A stretch of DNA of 11,234 bases from an uncultured Prevotellamassilia sp. Its GTDB lineage: Bacteria > Bacteroidota > Bacteroidia > Bacteroidales > Bacteroidaceae. The translations under genes and the position numbers were made by a program. How positions within the stretch are numbered: position 1 is the stretch's first letter; every line of letters starts with the position of its first letter. The notes beneath the pieces are model-generated. The model saw nothing but the letters and a program-made list of their open reading frames with translations, made no database searches and was not told where the DNA came from. The stretch covers positions 1 to 11,234 of the forward strand of contig CAKQOG010000049.1 of NCBI GenBank assembly GCA_934255485.1. The letters are read 5' to 3'. Positions 1 through 7,199 of this stretch are shown piece by piece.

Positions 1-1034
1 GCATTAAATTTTATAACTGGTCCACCGCCAAGCATGGGATGATTAGTGGGGTCATATTTTTCGGCATAGTTGGGATGCCACGCATGTGCGTTATCGGCTG
101 ATATCATAAATGCTTGTTCAATAGCCTTGTAAAATGCCTCCTCTGTACCTTCTTGTGACAGTGCAATTCGTTTTAGCATATTTGCCAAAAACGGACTCGC
201 AGCCCCCTGTTTTGTTTGCGAGCCAGTCTCTTCGTTGTCGAATATGGCAAGCACTTGCGTATAGTCTCTAAGCTCTGCATGCAGCATCGCTTCAAGGCCC
301 GCGTAGCACATAGACAAATCGTCGAGTCTCCCCGAAGAGATAAACTCGTTGTGTATGCCAAAGGTGCATGCTGGTGTAGCGTCAGCCAAGTAGAGGTCGA
401 AGTCCAAGATATCTTCTTGCTTAATGTTATGCTCCTTGTTGAGTTCTTCTACAATAGCATTAAGCAGCAAATTGTTCTCTTCAAGTTGGTTTGTGATAGT
501 TCCAAGCAAGGGCAAAACATCCTTTTGTTTGCTAATGGCAACGCCATCGTTCACTTGTCGATTAAAGTGAATAGCAAGATTACAGATTTGTAGCAATGGA
601 CGCTTGATGTGTAAAAGAAACGTTTGCGGATGCATCACATCGTCTGTCTTTACTATAACTCTACCTGCAATAGTGAGCGGACGATCGAACCATGTAGAAA
701 GAATAGGACCACCATAAACCTCGGTGTTGAGTTTTACCAACCCACCTTCGCATTTCATTTCTGCATTTGGCTTAATACGAAAGGTAGGAGAGTCGCAATG
801 CGCACATATCAAGTGAAAACCGCTTTCGGCTAAAGCCTTTCTGCCTATCTGAAAAGCGTAGACTGAGGAGTCATTCTTGGTAACATAAAATTTCTCGCCT
901 GCCTGTATTTTGCCCAATGACGTGCATGGATCAAACCTTTTAAATCCGTGATTTTCTAATTCATTGGTAATATTCTTTACAGCTAAAAAATTAACTGGTG
1001 AAGCATCAAGAAAAGATAAGAGTCTTTGAGTCAT
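1..1034 (-). CDS. apeB: M18 family aminopeptidase (aspartyl/leucyl type), C-terminus beyond left edge
   Basis: This is a zinc-dependent aminopeptidase of the M18 family, a cytosolic enzyme that trims N-terminal residues from peptides. About 344 codons are open from ATG at 1034 to the window edge, so roughly the last fifth of a usual ~430-residue protein is missing. The N-terminus reads MTQRLLSFLDASPVNFLAV. Visible family motifs are AHCDSP with metal ligands H79 and D81, SGRLDDL with D238/D239, FDNEETGS with the general base/ligand pair E268/E269, and SADNAHAWHPNY with D314 and H317. The last residues in view (MLGGGPVIKFNA) match the conserved GPVIK stretch. It starts 44 nt after the transglycosylase gene on the same strand and is probably the third gene of the prfA unit. 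The family is certain; the exact substrate preference is not, and the symbol follows the bacterial M18 naming convention. Confidence 0.93.
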   Translation of the reverse strand, partial: MTQRLLSFLDASPVNFLAVKNITNELENHGFKRFDPCTSLGKIQAGEKFYVTKNDSSVYAFQIGRKALAESGFHLICAHCDSPTFRIKPNAEMKCEGGLVKLNTEVYGGPILSTWFDRPLTIAGRVIVKTDDVMHPQTFLLHIKRPLLQICNLAIHFNRQVNDGVAISKQKDVLPLLGTITNQLEENNLLLNAIVEELNKEHNIKQEDILDFDLYLADATPACTFGIHNEFISSGRLDDLSMCYAGLEAMLHAELRDYTQVLAIFDNEETGSQTKQGAASPFLANMLKRIALSQEGTEEAFYKAIEQAFMISADNAHAWHPNYAEKYDPTNHPMLGGGPVIKFN

Positions 1035-1078
1035 GATGGTTTATAGATATTGAGTTTTAAATTGTTCACAAGTTAAAA

Positions 1079-2344
1079 TTACTGTTCTTGTTGCATCTCC
1101 TCTGGCGAAAGTATTTTTACTTTTTTGCTATATCGGTTTTGCTTATGAACGCTTTGTTGTGAACCATTATCGTCTCTTACAGCCCCCGCAATATTAGGCA
1201 GAGAGTTGCCCGAAGAAATGCCCATTTGATGAATGTTGCCCCCATACTGCCGCCATCGGTCCATGATACTTGCCACATAATTGCAAGTTTCGTTGCCAAT
1301 CATATACCCATATCTTACGATAGGATCGCGATAATATTGAGCGTTGCTCAGATTGCGAACATAATAGCTTACGTCTGCCCATTTCTGGCTGCCACTTCCA
1401 TATTTGCGTGCCAAAGCTTGCGCATCTCTTATGTGTCCCAAACCGCCATTGTATGCGGCAAGAACAAAGCATATACGCTCTTCAGCACTCGCTATATCGC
1501 TAAATTGGCGTTGCAAGTATCTGATGTGTTGAGCCGCAGCTGCAATGTTTTCAGCAGGAGCAAAGAGCCTTTCTTCAGACAAGCCATACTGCCGAGCAGT
1601 GGCGGGCATAATTTGCATAAGTCCCGAAGCTCCCGCCCACGAAACAGCGTTAGGATCAAATCCCGACTCTTGATAGCATTGAGCAGCAATCAATTTCCAG
1701 TCCCAACCAGTATATCGTGCAGCAGTCTTAAAGTAGTTGTCGTATGTAGAAATGATGCCTTTGGCTCTTGAGATAAACGGGGCTCTCACACTACGTCTAA
1801 CGTACGTGCGGTTTTTCATCCACGTGTTCTCTGTTTTTTGAGCTCTTATGGCAACACCATCGCCATACCAATCGTTTAATGCTTCTGCCAAATCTTTGGC
1901 TTTGGGCAGAATGGCCCATGCCGTGCTGTTTTTCTTGTTTGTAGCGCCAACGGCTTTAAGACCATTACTCTTCAGAAATTTATCCGAAAGCTGGTATGCT
2001 ATCACATCTACTTCGCCTTCTTTCAGTTTCTTTATCAGTTGCAAACTGTCTGTGGCCAATTCAACACGAACCCCCACGCCCAATGTGTTTGCAAAGTCTT
2101 CGGCAAGAGCATACTGCAATCCCATGCCGTGACCTTGATAATCAAAGTAGGTGTCGGGGCCGCTTATAGTAGCAATAATCAGTTCGCCTGAGTCGGATAT
2201 GCGGCTTATGTTGGGTGTGTCATCGTCTGTTTTGGCCTTCATAAAAGCCCCGTTTTCGCCTTTGCCTTCAATGGTTTTTCGATGGCAAGAGAAGCCAAGC
2301 ATAGCGGTAGCACAAAGCAGGCAAAACAAGTAGGTATATTTCAT
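1079..2344 (-). CDS. mltF: MltF-like membrane-bound lytic murein transglycosylase (lipoprotein, SLT domain)
   Basis: A predicted outer-membrane-anchored enzyme that cleaves the MurNAc-GlcNAc bond in peptidoglycan to give 1,6-anhydro ends. The 421-residue product starts with a lipoprotein signal peptide whose lipobox LGFSC places the lipidated cysteine at residue 20. Residues ~52-165 resemble the first lobe of a family-3 solute-binding domain (GELIIATISGPDTYF, GLQYALAEDFANTLGV, LKEGEVDVIA). Residues ~200-360 are the SLT catalytic domain: AAQCYQESGFDP with catalytic E226, SGLMQIMPATA 240-250, AYNGG 297-301, and a YY/Y motif near 327-338. The tail after ~375 is low-complexity and polar. E. coli MltF is 518 residues; here the solute-binding part is about half the usual length, as if its second lobe were absent. 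Its ATG shares one base with the prfA stop (TAATG), suggesting translational coupling. Confidence 0.88.
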   Translation of the reverse strand: MKYTYLFCLLCATAMLGFSCHRKTIEGKGENGAFMKAKTDDDTPNISRISDSGELIIATISGPDTYFDYQGHGMGLQYALAEDFANTLGVGVRVELATDSLQLIKKLKEGEVDVIAYQLSDKFLKSNGLKAVGATNKKNSTAWAILPKAKDLAEALNDWYGDGVAIRAQKTENTWMKNRTYVRRSVRAPFISRAKGIISTYDNYFKTAARYTGWDWKLIAAQCYQESGFDPNAVSWAGASGLMQIMPATARQYGLSEERLFAPAENIAAAAQHIRYLQRQFSDIASAEERICFVLAAYNGGLGHIRDAQALARKYGSGSQKWADVSYYVRNLSNAQYYRDPIVRYGYMIGNETCNYVASIMDRWRQYGGNIHQMGISSGNSLPNIAGAVRDDNGSQQSVHKQNRYSKKVKILSPEEMQQEQ

Positions 2345-3447
2345 TACATTTCAGCCTCTTTCAGTCGTTCTGCATTTTCGGCAACAATAAGATGGTCAAT
2401 GCAGTCTTGGATGTCACCATCCATAAAAGCTTGAAGATTGTAGATGGTGTAGTTTATTCTATGGTCAGTAATACGTCCTTGTGGATAGTTGTATGTGCGG
2501 ATTTTAGCAGAGCGGTCGCCTGTTGAAACAAGTGTTTTACGACGGTTGGCTATGTCGTCTACATACTTTTGGTGTTCCTTGTCGTAAATAAAAGTACGCA
2601 GTCTGGCCAACGCACGCTCTTTGTTCTTAGGTTGGTCGCGTGTCTCGGTACATTCAATGAGAATTTCTTCAACCTCGCCAGTATTGGGGTTTTTCCAATT
2701 GTAACGTAGGCGCACACCCGACTCAACCTTATTAACGTTCTGTCCGCCAGCACCACTCGAACGGAAGGTATCCCATTTGATTTCACCTTCGTTGATTACC
2801 ACGTCGAAAGCCTCGGCTTCGGGCAATACAGCTACGGTTGCAGCCGATGTATGCACACGGCCTTGTGTTTCGGTAGCAGGCACGCGCTGAACGCGGTGCA
2901 CACCACTTTCGTATTTAAGTGTTCCGTATACATCTGTGCCTGTAATAGAACATACAATTTCCTTAAAGCCGCCTGCAGCACCTTCGCTTGCACTCGAAAC
3001 CTCCATTTTCCAACCTTTCTTTTCGCAGAATTTAGTGTACATACGAAATAGGTCACCAGCAAACAATGCTGCTTCGTCGCCTCCCGTACCACCACGAATT
3101 TCGAGAATGGCATTCTTAGAGTCCTCGGGGTCTTTGGGCACGAGCATAAGCTTAATTTCTTCTTCGAGCGACGGAATTCGTGCTTCGCACGAAGCCACCT
3201 CTTCGCGTGCCATTTCCTTCATCTCGGGGTCAGATTCGTTTAAGAGTATGTCTTTGCTCTCTTCAAGATTTCCCAACAAATTTGCATATTCCTTGCGAGC
3301 TTTCATAAGGTCTTCAAGTTCTTTATACTCCTTTGTCAGTCTGACGTATCTTTGTTGGTCGGCAATAACGTTAGGGTCGGTTATAAGTGTGCTAACCTCC
3401 TCAAATCGTGCTACCAAACCATTTAGTTTTTCTAAAAGTGTATTCAA
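2344..3447 (-). CDS. prfA: Peptide chain release factor 1 (RF1), probable TTG start
   Basis: RF1 reads UAA and UAG in the ribosomal A site and triggers peptide release. The frame carries the RF1 codon-recognition tripeptide PAT (in RVPATETQGR, not the SPF of RF2) and the catalytic GGQ in SSGAGGQNVNKVES. The open frame extends upstream to a TAG at 3504-3502 but contains no ATG before the internal one at LMKARKEY. The candidates are TTG at 3498 (384 aa) and TTG at 3447 (367 aa, beginning MNTLLEKLNGLVARFEE). I chose 3447. It puts PAT at 190-192 and GGQ at 234-236, close to E. coli (GGQ 233-235). An A-rich stretch precedes it, and TTG 3498 lies at the foot of an 11-bp hairpin arm. The 3' end overlaps the next gene by one base. 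Product certain, start moderately so. Confidence 0.93.
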   Translation of the reverse strand: MNTLLEKLNGLVARFEEVSTLITDPNVIADQQRYVRLTKEYKELEDLMKARKEYANLLGNLEESKDILLNESDPEMKEMAREEVASCEARIPSLEEEIKLMLVPKDPEDSKNAILEIRGGTGGDEAALFAGDLFRMYTKFCEKKGWKMEVSSASEGAAGGFKEIVCSITGTDVYGTLKYESGVHRVQRVPATETQGRVHTSAATVAVLPEAEAFDVVINEGEIKWDTFRSSGAGGQNVNKVESGVRLRYNWKNPNTGEVEEILIECTETRDQPKNKERALARLRTFIYDKEHQKYVDDIANRRKTLVSTGDRSAKIRTYNYPQGRITDHRINYTIYNLQAFMDGDIQDCIDHLIVAENAERLKEAEM

Positions 3448-3484
3448 ATTTGTGTCGTATTTTTGAGTAAGTAATAAAAACGAT

Positions 3485-3527
3485 AGAATAGGGTGCAAGC
3501 TCTAAAGTTTCCACCCTATTCTTTTTA
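3485..3527. terminator. Perfect 11-bp hairpin with T-tracts on both sides, upstream of prfA
   Basis: AGAATAGGGTG (3485-3495) and CACCCTATTCT (3512-3522) are exact inverse complements with a 16-nt loop. On the plus strand the stem is followed by a T-run (3522-3526). On the minus strand it is followed by ATCGTTTTT, so it could work as a terminator in either direction. On the minus strand it lies in the prfA leader, between the proposed promoter (3554-3561) and the TTG start at 3447. It could therefore attenuate prfA rather than simply end a transcript. The structure is seen; the function is inferred. Confidence 0.55.
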
Positions 3528-3553
3528 TACAAGTATCGTTGTAAGTAGGTGGA

Positions 3554-3580
3554 CAAATTTAAATTAGGAAAAATAAGGAT
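3554..3580 (-). promoter_or_regulatory. Candidate Bacteroidetes-type promoter for the prfA unit
   Basis: Read on the minus strand, TAAATTTG (3561 to 3554) matches the Bacteroidetes -7 consensus TAnnTTTG exactly. A TTTA lies about 19 nt upstream, near the -33 TTTG position. Transcription would begin near 3547 and run leftward through the 3485-3522 hairpin into prfA. The box sits inside the left end of the 3542-3840 repeat element, so the element may supply the promoter of this essential gene. Confidence 0.5.
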
Positions 3581-3820
3581 TAAAGTACGCACTAAAAGTC
3601 CAAAGAACTATAGCCCAAGGCAACGCCATGGGTGATAACGAATAGTGCGATGACGCCTTCTTACAAGGGCAAAAGACATCCATACAAGGTTATGCTCTTA
3701 ACTTATAGTTATAGGCTTTATCTTTTGCTCTTGCAAAGCGTCATCCCTATATGTATAGGGGGTAGGACGCTATCCTATGTTGTAAGTTTATAGAGCTTTT
3801 CAACCCGTTCCTTCCTAATT

Positions 3821-3840
3821 TAATTTTGCACATTTACTTA
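3821..3840 (+). promoter_or_regulatory. Outward-facing promoter-like box at right end of the repeat element
   Basis: TAATTTTG (3821-3828) matches TAnnTTTG on the plus strand and is followed by CACATT and TACTTA, ending two bases before the purM stop codon. If active it would run antisense into the purM 3' end. It is the mirror image of the box proposed for prfA, so it may simply be the other end of the repeat rather than a working promoter. Confidence 0.25.
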
Positions 3841-3841
3841 A

Positions 3842-5011
3842 TTAATAGTTAAACTCACCAAATTCGCTCTTGATAGTAAGTGAGCGTTTACCCTCTTCGA
3901 TGTGTCCAACTATTTGTGCATCAATGTTAAAGCTCTTACTGATAGCAATAACCTTTTCGGCAACCTCGGGACGTACATATACCTCTAAGCGGTGCCCCAT
4001 GTTAAACACTTTGTACATCTCTGCCCAATCGGTTCCGCTCTGTTCGGCAATGGCTTTAAAGAGGGGAGGAACAGGGAACATGTTGTCTTTGATAACACGG
4101 CAATTATCGCCAACAAAGTGTAACACTTTGGTCTGTGCACCGCCCGTGCAATGTACCATACCATGTATTTCGGGGCGCAATTCATCAAGCATTTTCTTAA
4201 CTACAGGTGCATAAGTTCTTGTTGGCGAAAGTACCAATTTGCCTGCATTGATGGGCGAGCCTTCAACCTCATCGGTGAGTTTATAACCACCGCTATAAAC
4301 AAGTTCTTCGGGCACTGCATGGTCGTAGCTTTCGGGATATTTCTCTGCAAGATACTTGGCAAACACGTCGTGACGAGCCGAAGTCAAGCCGTTTGAACCC
4401 ATACCACCATTGTATTCTTTTTCGTAAGTGGCTTGACCGCACGATGAAAGTCCTACGATAACATCACCCGGACGAATGTTAGCATTGTTAATAACATCCT
4501 TACGCTTCATACGGCAAGTAACGGTAGAGTCTACAATAATAGTGCGAACAAGGTCGCCCACATCAGCCGTTTCGCCACCTGTAGCGTAGATGCCCACGCC
4601 CATATCGCGCATTTGTTGTAGCAACTCGTCGGTACCATTGATGATAGCCGAAATCACCTCGCCAGGAATAAGCATCTTGTTACGTCCGATGGTAGAACTA
4701 ACAAGAATATTGTCTACAGCGCCCACGCAAAGCAGGTCGTCTGTGTTCATAATGAGTGCATCTTGTGCAATGCCTTTCCATACTGAGAGGTCGCCTGTTT
4801 CTTTCCAATACATGTATGCAAGGCTCGATTTTGTGCCTGCACCATCGGCGTGCATAATGTTACAATATTCGGGATCACCACCCAAAATATCGGGAATAAT
4901 TTTGCAAAAAGCTTGTGGGAAGATACCCTTGTCAATGTTCTTAATGGCGTTGTGCACGTCCTCTTTCATGGCGGATACACCGCGCATCATGTAACGTTGT
5001 TTGCTATCCAT
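3842..5011 (-). CDS. purM: Phosphoribosylformylglycinamidine cyclo-ligase (AIR synthetase), Bacteroidetes type
   Basis: This enzyme closes the imidazole ring of FGAM using ATP, giving AIR in de novo purine synthesis in the cytosol. The 389-residue product has the AIRS-superfamily order of motifs: HADGAGTK (54-61, nucleotide/Mg site), GIAQDALIMNTDDLLCVGA (80-98), GGETAD (145-150), NGLTSARHD (207-215), HCTGG (287-291) and FNMGHRLEVYV (336-346). It is about 40 residues longer than the ~345-residue E. coli enzyme, which is normal for the Bacteroidetes branch. The ATG at 5011 gives MDSKQRYMMRGVSAMKEDV; an internal MMRG start is possible but less likely. It lies 45 nt after lemA on the same strand with no visible terminator between them, so the two may be co-transcribed despite unrelated roles. 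Confidence 0.94.
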   Translation of the reverse strand: MDSKQRYMMRGVSAMKEDVHNAIKNIDKGIFPQAFCKIIPDILGGDPEYCNIMHADGAGTKSSLAYMYWKETGDLSVWKGIAQDALIMNTDDLLCVGAVDNILVSSTIGRNKMLIPGEVISAIINGTDELLQQMRDMGVGIYATGGETADVGDLVRTIIVDSTVTCRMKRKDVINNANIRPGDVIVGLSSCGQATYEKEYNGGMGSNGLTSARHDVFAKYLAEKYPESYDHAVPEELVYSGGYKLTDEVEGSPINAGKLVLSPTRTYAPVVKKMLDELRPEIHGMVHCTGGAQTKVLHFVGDNCRVIKDNMFPVPPLFKAIAEQSGTDWAEMYKVFNMGHRLEVYVRPEVAEKVIAISKSFNIDAQIVGHIEEGKRSLTIKSEFGEFNY

Positions 5012-5056
5012 GAGGTTTATTATAGATATGATTTTCAGTGATATATGGTTTGTTTA

Positions 5057-5647
5057 TTAAAACTCTACTTTAGGTGCTTTGTCGGTTCCACTCTCAGCTT
5101 CGAATGCTGTTTTTTTATCAAAACCAAACATGTTGGCTACGATGTTCGATGGGAAACGTCTCACCTTTATGTTGTAGTCTTTTACAAGTTCGTTGTATTG
5201 TCGGCGGCTTTCATTAATGCGATTTTCGGTACCTTCAAGTTGGGCTTGAAGTTCAGAGAAACTCTCATTGGCCTTTAAGTCGGGATAGTTTTCTGAAATG
5301 GCCAGCAACTTGCCCAAAGCCTGCGATAGTTCGCCCTGAGCTGCTTGATATTGCTTGAGTTTTTCAGGGGTAAGAGTCTCTGCATCCACTGTTATCTGGG
5401 TCGCTTTGGCACGTGCGTTTACCACATCATTGAGTGTGCCGCTCTCGTGCTTAGTATATCCCTTCACCGTATTAACCAAATTAGGAATGAGGTCTGCACG
5501 GCGCTGATATTGCGATTGGATGTTGCTCCAAGCCGTTGTTACAGCTTCGTCTTTAGCCACTAACGAGTTGTAAGTTGTTAGCGTACCAACAGCAATAATA
5601 AGGATGATAACGCCAACGACGAGTAAGGTTATTGAGCCTTTTTTCAT
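5057..5647 (-). CDS. lemA: LemA family membrane protein
   Basis: A 196-residue LemA protein. A single N-terminal membrane segment (about residues 6-26, ITLLVVGVIILIIAVGTL) is followed by the helical LemA domain. Family signatures are AWSNIQSQYQRRADLIPNLV (39-58), LEGTENRI (137-144) and FPSNIVANMFGF (165-176). The bulk should face away from the cytoplasm as a helical bundle. The molecular function of LemA proteins is not settled. They commonly sit beside TPM-domain proteins, as here, and an envelope role is usually assumed. The gene starts 97 nt after the TPM-domain gene and ends 45 nt before purM, all in the same direction. Confidence 0.93.
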   Translation of the reverse strand: MKKGSITLLVVGVIILIIAVGTLTTYNSLVAKDEAVTTAWSNIQSQYQRRADLIPNLVNTVKGYTKHESGTLNDVVNARAKATQITVDAETLTPEKLKQYQAAQGELSQALGKLLAISENYPDLKANESFSELQAQLEGTENRINESRRQYNELVKDYNIKVRRFPSNIVANMFGFDKKTAFEAESGTDKAPKVEF

Positions 5648-5747
5648 ATGTTTGTATTATATAATTCCTTGAATTTAAAGAATTTAATTAGTCTTTTATT
5701 AATTATTGGTTTATGTAATGCAGAAGTACAACTTTAGCGATATTTTA

Positions 5748-6650
5748 CTAAAAGCGTCCGCCACTTCCGCCACCACCAAACGTTCCTCCGCCAAATGTTC
5801 CTCCACTAAATCCACCCGAAGAACTGCCGCCCAACGAGCTACTAAAGATAATTGGTGGCACGCTACCGCCATTGTTTATATTGTCAGTATCGGTGTAGAA
5901 AATGCGTTCTTTACCGCAACGTGGACATCGGTATATAGCTCTTAGCTTGTAGATACCAGTGTTAGTAATGCGTACTTTGTCTTGTTTTATCAACCTCATT
6001 TTTTTGTGGCATGTGGGACATTTATACTTTTGTTGTTGAACAATGTAGATGATTGTAATAATGATTACAAAGGCTATTGCACCACCTAATATGCTCCACA
6101 TGGCTACTATATCGTCGTTGGCATCGTCATCAGCAAGGAGCGATTTATCGTTGTTTAGATACGCCTTGATAGCTACCATGGTTTTAATAATAGCCGCATC
6201 CCAATTGCCAACTTTCAGTTCGGGCAGCATTACTTGGTTTTGTATGCGTCGGCAGATGGCGTCGGGTAGGGCGCCTTCGAGTCCGTTGCCCGTAAGTATT
6301 TGATAACTACGGTCCTCGGTGGCAAGCACAACAATTAACCCCGAATTTTGTTTTTTATCGCCTATGCCATATTTCTTGCCAAGTTCCATTGCAAACTGAT
6401 AAGGATCGTCTCCTTCAATTTGTTTAACCACTACTACAATGGCTTGAATGCCGTTCTCTTTTTTTAAAGACAGCAACATTTGGTTGGTAGAATCTACTGC
6501 TGCTGCCGACATCACACCATCGGGATTGCACACCATCTGTCTGTAATCGCGTAGGTACTCCATGGGCAAATTTGTTGCCGACCACTTTGTAGCCATAGCC
6601 GCAATTGTGGTTAGGAATAGTGACGTTATGACAAGTAGTAATTTACGCAT
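5748..6650 (-). CDS. TPM-domain membrane protein with zinc-ribbon-like segment and Gly-rich tail
   Basis: A 300-residue protein with a signal peptide (1-20, ending AAMA). A TPM domain follows (about 28-165), with family-typical stretches KKYGIGDKKQNSGLIVVLA and YQILTGNGLEGALPD. Then come an acidic linker (DDDANDD), one membrane segment (about 184-205) and a segment with two cysteine pairs, CPTC (211-214) and CPRC (242-245), spaced like a zinc ribbon. The C-terminus is rich in Gly/Ser/Phe (about 274-300). TPM domains were first described as phosphatase-like, with proposed roles in envelope or photosystem maintenance; a reaction cannot be assigned here. Topology would put the TPM domain outside the cytoplasmic membrane and the Cys pairs inside. 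It is the first gene of the TPM-lemA-purM run and has a long upstream leader. Confidence 0.88.
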   Translation of the reverse strand: MRKLLLVITSLFLTTIAAMATKWSATNLPMEYLRDYRQMVCNPDGVMSAAAVDSTNQMLLSLKKENGIQAIVVVVKQIEGDDPYQFAMELGKKYGIGDKKQNSGLIVVLATEDRSYQILTGNGLEGALPDAICRRIQNQVMLPELKVGNWDAAIIKTMVAIKAYLNNDKSLLADDDANDDIVAMWSILGGAIAFVIIITIIYIVQQQKYKCPTCHKKMRLIKQDKVRITNTGIYKLRAIYRCPRCGKERIFYTDTDNINNGGSVPPIIFSSSLGGSSSGGFSGGTFGGGTFGGGGSGGRF

Positions 6651-6927
6651 ACAAGCAGTGTTATGGGTGGTTCTATAAATTCTTCCGTAATGTATTGTGC
6701 AATATCAGAAGTGTAATTTCTCTCTGAGAATATGGGCTACAACTTAATAATTAAAGCAAGCTTTATTGCATTCGCTTTGCACCATATTGGGTAAGTAGTT
6801 AAGGGAACATAACGGGCTATGCGACCGAAACTATTTGCACGAGGACACTTCGAGAGTGTGTAAGGCATTCGGTTGAATAGATAAAATCTATAAACAGAAT
6901 TTATAGAACAACCCTTATAGTAGTGTC
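6651..6927 (-). ncRNA. Long, possibly structured 5' leader (or separate small RNA) upstream of the TPM gene
   Basis: If the promoter at 6934-6941 is used, the first ~277 nt of transcript are non-coding. On the minus strand this stretch contains a perfect 8-bp hairpin TCTATAAA-TTCTG-TTTATAGA and a GGTTG/CAACC pair enclosing it. It also has an ACCGAA/TTCGGT stem with ACACT-CTCGA-AGTGT inside, and an outer TAAGGG/CCCTTA pair. A palindromic TAAAGC-TT-GCTTTA follows. A stem-bubble-stem fold of this kind could be a cis-regulator or an independent ~180-nt RNA, for example 6S-like. I recognise no known family with confidence. No convincing small ORF is present. Confidence 0.3.
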
Positions 6928-6933
6928 GCTATG

Positions 6934-6941
6934 CAAAGATA
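6934..6941 (-). promoter_or_regulatory. Candidate promoter (-7 box TATCTTTG) for the TPM-lemA-purM unit
   Basis: Read on the minus strand, 6941 to 6934 is TATCTTTG, an exact match to TAnnTTTG. The -33 side is only a T-run (TGTTTTTAG) about 22 nt upstream. The start of transcription would be near 6927, leaving a leader of about 277 nt. Confidence 0.45.
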
Positions 6942-7022
6942 CTGCAATCAGTTGAATTAATCTAAAAACATGGTGAAAATACTTTTACGCTTTTAGATTT
7001 ATTGATATTTTAATGTAGAAAA

Positions 7023-7054
7023 TTTGATTAAACAATATAAAATCTTGAACTTTG
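7023..7054 (+). promoter_or_regulatory. Candidate promoter for the secreted nuclease gene
   Basis: TTTG at 7023-7026 is followed after 20 nt by GAACTTTG at 7047-7054. This fits the Bacteroidetes -33 TTTG / -7 TAnnTTTG arrangement, with one mismatch in the first base of the -7 box. Transcription would start near 7061, giving a ~140-nt leader. The leader ends in the A/T-rich run AAACATTAATTAAAATAAATA before the ATG, with no Shine-Dalgarno, as is common in this phylum. Confidence 0.5.
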
Positions 7055-7199
7055 CATAAATTTTCGTTGTGATTGCGTTTTAATTAATATGTCAGAATGG
7101 CATAAAAGCGATAATTTGAGCATGCCATAGTGCTTGCTTCTTGTATAAAAATCTCAGCATGAACACGAGAGCCTATTAAACATTAATTAAAATAAATAA

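Larger units (their letters stand above)
3542..3840. repeat. ~300-bp structured intergenic repeat element (MITE- or REP-like) with inverted ends
   Basis: The ends are imperfect inverted copies: 3542-3570 read on the minus strand and 3812-3840 read on the plus strand agree at about 24 of 29 positions, sharing TTCCTAATTTAA, TTTG and TACTTA. Inside are nested stems. One is CCCAAGGC / GCCATGGG (3614-3632, 3-nt loop, one mismatch). A long imperfect stem joins 3649-3676 (GATGACGC...CAAGGGCAAAAGA) to 3721-3745, and CCCTATATGTATAGGG lies at 3745-3760. The CCCAAGGC...GCCATGGG type of stem resembles dispersed palindromic repeats of Bacteroidetes genomes. No ORF of note is present and no clear target-site duplication was seen. 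It fills the whole gap between purM and the prfA leader. That it is mobile is inference. Confidence 0.55.

Noticed and set aside
216..833. Open frames of 125 and 69 codons on the plus strand in the first kilobase
   Set aside because: The minus strand here encodes an unbroken M18 aminopeptidase with all metal-binding motifs; the plus-strand frames are its shadows.
1226..1771. 181-codon open frame on the plus strand opposite the transglycosylase
   Set aside because: It mirrors the SLT domain coding strand, whose motifs are clear, and has no recognisable content of its own.
2344..3498. 384-residue version of RF1 starting at TTG 3498
   Set aside because: The extra 17 residues are not RF1-like, the codon sits at the base of a strong hairpin, and the 367-residue form aligns better in length and GGQ position.
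7089..7130. 13-codon ORF in the nuclease leader as a regulatory leader peptide
   Set aside because: It is very short, has no codon bias or residue run suggesting attenuation, and no terminator hairpin follows before the nuclease start.
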